Assembly (NCBI GenBank): GCA_949752735.1
Contig: OX457046.1
Coordinates: forward strand, 29,210,677-29,274,676
From: Lumbricus terrestris
Lineage: Eukaryota; Annelida; Clitellata; Crassiclitellata; Lumbricidae
Reading direction: 5' to 3'
DNA length: 64,000 bases
This document shows positions 60,648-64,000 of the stretch, piece after piece (the stretch's first letter is position 1; every line of letters begins with the position of its first letter). A program made the position numbers and the translations under genes. Below the pieces are notes generated by a model. That model was not told the origin of the DNA, ran no database searches, and saw only the letters and a program-made list of their open reading frames with translations.

Positions 60648-61057
60648 CTACAAGACAACAAACACCAATGGTTAATTAAATGTTTTGTTGACATCCATGG
60701 GGGCTGGATAGCACAGTGGTTGACGGGCAGGATTGTTAGGCACAAACGATGGGAGTTCAAACCCATGCTAAGGCAGAAATTTGGCTTCATATTTAATGCT
60801 ATACAAATGAGTACACAGGTCATTGGTGGAAGATGCTACTTCAAGGGAGAGGACTGCCCGCCCCCCACCCCCCCCGACCCCATATGCTGAGACTAAGCAA
60901 ATAAAGTCATTAATAGTTTATAACTTTATACTCAAGACTACCTGAGGACATAATACAGTTTGTCATACAGTGAGTTCAAGTTGCAGATGCATCAATTTAA
61001 ACTAATTCATAGTCTTAGAAGTCATTTCGCAGCTGATTTTGCATTGTATTGAATTGC

Positions 61058-61165
61058 ATCAATACATTTATATAGTGCCTCTCACAGTGCACACAGTTCA
61101 GAGGCACTCCCAGTGCATTAAACCACGAGAGAGAAAAGTGGTTTTGAGACAACAAAAAGAGGCAA
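61058..61165 (-). repeat. L2-like LINE 3' end, (ATACA)n subfamily
   Basis: ATACATTTATATAGTGCCTC TCACAGTGC...CAGAGGCACTCCCAGTGCA...GAGAGAAAAGTGGTTTTGAG, shared with 31008-31135. Confidence 0.7.
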
Positions 61166-61195
61166 GTGGTCCCTTCTGTTTGCTTAGATCACATA

Positions 61196-61412
61196 TAACT
61201 GGAAATACATTACAGCATCTTCATTTAAATGGGAGTTACAATACAGCATCTTCACATAGCTGGAAATAAATTATGGCATCTTCATTTAACTGGGAGTACA
61301 ATACAGCAACTTCATATATTAAACGGGAAATACATTACAGCATCTTCATTTAAATGGGAGTTACATTACAGCATCTTCATACAACTGGAAATACAGCATC
61401 TTCAGTATCCAC
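61196..61412. repeat. Tandem repeat, unit about 26-29 bp
   Basis: About seven copies of TACATTACAGCATCTTCATT TAAATGGGAGT with variants. Confidence 0.9.
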
Positions 61413-61639
61413 TCAAAGTGGAGAAAATAGAGATTAGGACTGTATGTCTAAGCAAGTTCTTGTACTACATATATATACAAAAGACAGAAGTTCACATGGT
61501 CTGGCAAGTTAAAAAAACAATTACCACAGACTGACAAGTTTTGCTTTGAACCCATGTATCCTATTAGCATTTCAAACAAGACATTCATGATAGATATCTC
61601 GCACCTGTCACAGATTACATTTAACAAAGCCTGGCGTCT

Positions 61640-61730
61640 TGTTCGCTTTGAATATTCAGTACCTGCTTTGAATATTCAGTACTTTACTTGAATATTCAGT
61701 ACTTGCTTTGAATATTCAGCACCTACCTAT
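61640..61730. repeat. Tandem repeat, unit about 20 bp
   Basis: Four copies of TGCTTTGAATATTCAGTACC. Confidence 0.92.
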
Positions 61731-62039
61731 CAAGGCTATCAACCACTTCACGTTGAATCGGACATCAATAATGGTTCAAGTTTGTTGTGACAGAAAAAGT
61801 TCATTGGCCAATGTCTTCAGCTGGTTTTTTATTATGCATTCATATAAGACTATTTAATGGCCGATGTTTACACCATCGGTCACAGGAAAAACGGCTAATT
61901 TCACCGGCTTACACACTCACTCCATCCCAGGCTTAATGAAGAGGACAATTGAGGTAGAAGAATTTCCACATGACTCTAATCTCTGCCCAAGGCAAAAGCC
62001 TTCCTTTAATACCATAAAGTACTTTCAGTTTAGGACAGA

Positions 62040-62135
62040 GTGATAATAAGGATCATTAGCATTGCCCTCCTCCTTTATCCATGCTTGGGATTGGCACTGA
62101 CAAAGTCCCAAGCAGTGGCAAGTTCATGCTACAAC
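62040..62135. repeat. Dispersed repeat copy (CCAAGCCTGGATAAAG family)
   Basis: GCCCTCCTCCTTTATCCATG then CTTGGGATTGGCACTGACAA. Confidence 0.65.
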
Positions 62136-62399
62136 GTAAGGCTGGTGTCACGAAATAGCATATAACCCCCCAATAATTGTATCCCCAAAGATGAAGAGAA
62201 GTTTAAAATTTAAGCCACTTTTATACAATGCTCAAACGTACGTATATAGACTGGACCAGTCTTCCGTGAGTATTAAATGCCTACAAACTACCAACAACAA
62301 TTATTTATAGCTGAAAGAAAATATCTTCAGTACAGCTTGTAGACTTCGATTAATGTTGTTTCAAAATAAGCAAACTATTATAACTGCAGCTGTCTTTTA

Positions 62400-63914
62400 T
62401 TCATTCCTTCATTCATTCTATGGACATTCATTCATTCATTCATTCAAGAATTTATATAGCGCTTCTTCAAGGCGACTACTCAGAAGCGCTCCCGACTCTA
62501 GCACGGCAAAAAAGGACAGTTTTTAGTTTAGTAAAAAATGTTCCAGTAATAACCCCAGCAAGTAGACGTAGTTCCTGTGGAAGCTCATTCCACACAACTG
62601 GGCCGATCACAGAAAAGGCTCTATGCTGCATCGTTGCAGTTCGTGCAAAAGGGACCAATAGCAATCCCTTCTGTGCAGAGCGGAGGGGGCGGTGGTCTAG
62701 GATACTAGTGGAGCAACAAAGCTCTTGCAAGTACTGTGGGGCGATTCCAAGCTGGCATTGCCTAACTAGGGCAGCGATCCTAAATTCAATGCGCTGCCGA
62801 GTAGGAAGCCAGTGTAATGTCTCCAGCATATAGCTGGACACATGATCAAATTTAGGGATATGTCCAATTAAACGTGCTGCAGAGCGTAAGACTCTGTTTA
62901 AGCACATTATTCGATTGGATGGGAGGCCAGAGTAGAGTGACGAGCAATAGTCAAGACGGGAAGTAATGAAGGAATGGACCAGAGTGGTGACAGCACTAGA
63001 TGTCAGTGAACGAGCAATTGTGCGAAGCTGACGCAATTGATAGTAGCAGTCTCGAGTAAGTCGGTGAATGTGAGGAGCAAATGTGAGCTCTTGGTCCAAC
63101 AGGACACCAAGGTCACGGACCGTATTTGAGAAAGTGTAAGTGGGGAATTCAGTCACAAGTGCATCGAAGTCAATTTTAGCAAGTTGCTTACGATTGCCCA
63201 GCCAGATAAATTTAGTCTTAGTTGGGTTTAGGCGCAGTCGGTTAGATGACATCCATGTTTCTAAGGCAGTTAAGGTCTCACTCATATCCAGGACCACTGA
63301 TATGGCGCTAGACGATAGGCAATGCTTGTACGCTTGTACATCATCAGCGTAAAGCTGACCCAAAACTGCATGTGTTGTAAGAAGAGATGCAAGATCAGAA
63401 GTATAAATTATGTACAGAATTGGACCAAGGACAGATCCCTGCGGCAGGCCATGTTGGGCAGGGACCCATGCAGACCTGGTAGAACCATGGACCACACAGA
63501 GAGAGCGGTCATTTAGAAAAGAGGTTATCCATTCAAGAAAGTTACCAGTCAGACCAAACGAAACATTCAATCGTTCTAATAAAATCTCATGGTCAACAGT
63601 ATCAAATGCGGCACTTACATCGAAGAGAGCCAACAGTGTGAGTTGGCCCCTGTCGATTGCCCCGTAGATGTCTGAAAGTAGACGAAGAAGCAGCGTCTCG
63701 GTTGAGTGATGCTTTCTGAAGCCAGATTGATTAGGCGGGAGTAGTTTTTTCTCCTCTAAGTATGCAAAGAGCTGCACAGCAACCAACTTTTCGATGATCT
63801 TTGATAGGAAGGATACGTTCGCTATAGGTCTATAGTTCGCTGGGTCAGATGAGTCAAGTCCATCACTCTTCAGAATAGGTGTCAGGATGGATCTCTTCTG
63901 CAGTGAAGGCAAAA
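62400..63914 (-). mobile_element. L2-like LINE, 5'-truncated copy with intact RT region
   Basis: Non-LTR retrotransposon lying antisense to the right edge but in the same orientation as the host gene. The 3' end is a GCGCTTC-stem hairpin, TATATAAATTC and an (ATGA)n tail at 62400-62446. 5'-truncated at about 63914, where the tail of another LINE begins. It is the only copy in the window with an open frame and so a reference for the roughly 30 truncated copies. Confidence 0.9.
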
Positions 63915-63924
63915 TATATAGCAC
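62476..63924 (-). CDS. LINE reverse transcriptase, C-terminal part (L2/CR1 type)
   Basis: 482 uninterrupted codons. RT blocks in order: ILTPILKSDGLDSSDPANYR (residues about 12-31), SGFRKHHSTETLLLRLLSDI, LLALFDVSAAFDTVDHEILL (first catalytic Asp), HGLPQGSVLGPILYIIYTSD, and YADDVQAY (catalytic YADD). The thumb follows with LDYCSSLYSGL and a C-terminal VVWNELPQELR. The N-terminal endonuclease is absent because of 5' truncation; the first dozen or so residues may belong to the neighbouring tail. The enzyme copies its own RNA at a nicked target. No stop or frameshift suggests a young insertion. It is a mobile-element gene, not a KIF21 exon. Confidence 0.93.
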   Translation of the reverse strand: MLYILPSLQKRSILTPILKSDGLDSSDPANYRPIANVSFLSKIIEKLVAVQLFAYLEEKKLLPPNQSGFRKHHSTETLLLRLLSDIYGAIDRGQLTLLALFDVSAAFDTVDHEILLERLNVSFGLTGNFLEWITSFLNDRSLCVVHGSTRSAWVPAQHGLPQGSVLGPILYIIYTSDLASLLTTHAVLGQLYADDVQAYKHCLSSSAISVVLDMSETLTALETWMSSNRLRLNPTKTKFIWLGNRKQLAKIDFDALVTEFPTYTFSNTVRDLGVLLDQELTFAPHIHRLTRDCYYQLRQLRTIARSLTSSAVTTLVHSFITSRLDYCSSLYSGLPSNRIMCLNRVLRSAARLIGHIPKFDHVSSYMLETLHWLPTRQRIEFRIAALVRQCQLGIAPQYLQELCCSTSILDHRPLRSAQKGLLLVPFARTATMQHRAFSVIGPVVWNELPQELRLLAGVITGTFFTKLKTVLFCRARVGSASE

Positions 63925-64000
63925 CTCTTCAAGAAACCTACACAGAAGGCTCCCAGTCCATCCACAGCAAAGGGAAAAAGACTTGAGAGATTTATGAAAC
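63915..64000 (-). repeat. L2-like tail abutting the LINE 5' end
   Basis: ATATATAGCACCTCTTCAAG AAACCTACACAGAAGGCTCC CAGTCC, a second LINE 3' end running off the window. Confidence 0.75.

Larger units (their letters stand above)
60648..62399 (-). other. Intron upstream of exon 1
   Basis: No exon with the expected VRVAVR-type strand was found here or to position 64000. Contains a C-run (60857-60885), a LINE tail and two tandem repeats listed separately. Confidence 0.6.

Noticed and set aside
62420..62833. 137-codon plus-strand ORF
   Set aside because: Antisense of the LINE reverse transcriptase C-terminus.

Overview
The window is an AT-rich stretch of animal nuclear DNA. One very large, intron-rich gene on the minus strand fills almost all of it. 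I can place 33 exons (about 4.5 kb of coding sequence) between 60647 and 705. Read 5' to 3' (right to left) they encode a KIF21-type kinesin (kinesin-4 family): an N-terminal motor domain (exons 1-9), a long coiled coil with acidic linkers (exons 10-25), a low-complexity Ser/Pro-rich linker (exons 26-29) and the start of a C-terminal WD40 propeller (exons 30-33). The start-codon exon was not found and is probably beyond the right edge. The last WD40 exons and the stop codon lie beyond the left edge. Reading phases join at nearly every junction; two junctions (26 to 27 and 29 to 30) do not, so short exons there are unlocated.

The repeat content suggests a non-vertebrate animal, most likely a marine invertebrate; the species cannot be fixed from sequence alone. 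Introns are packed with mobile elements. The dominant family is an L2-like LINE whose 3' end forms a GC-rich hairpin (AGCGC...TTGAAG...GCGCT, then ATATAAAT) followed by a microsatellite. One copy at the right edge (62400-63914) keeps a 482-codon uninterrupted reverse transcriptase ORF. A tRNA-derived SINE (six copies) carries the same 3' hairpin, which suggests the LINE mobilises it. Other elements are a second, unrelated LINE fragment (about 5530-6340), an RTE-like 3' fragment (19512-19680), two hAT-like non-autonomous elements with 8-bp target duplications (47285-48995 and 49246-50043), a roughly 150-bp hAT-like MITE in two copies, and three small TTAA-flanked inverted-repeat elements.

Layout: 1-5.3 kb WD40 exons and linker among LINE tails; 5.3-17.4 kb sparse linker exons, with an intron of about 7 kb holding a 230-bp hairpin and a degenerate satellite; 17.4-34.4 kb dense coiled-coil exons; 34.4-45.8 kb motor exons with several minisatellites; 45.8-57.4 kb one intron of 11.6 kb holding both large hAT-like elements, a 103-bp palindrome and a perfect 264-bp tandem duplication; 57.4-60.6 kb the first motor exons, including the P-loop; 60.6-64 kb an upstream intron with the intact LINE ORF.

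I found no second host gene, no functional RNA gene and no CRISPR. I see no strong case for an undescribed system. The most interesting points are three GC-AG introns in one gene (one at the autoinhibitory hinge), a duplicated splice acceptor in a motor exon, the shared LINE/SINE tail, and the hAT-like element bounded by TTTTAG hexamer arrays.
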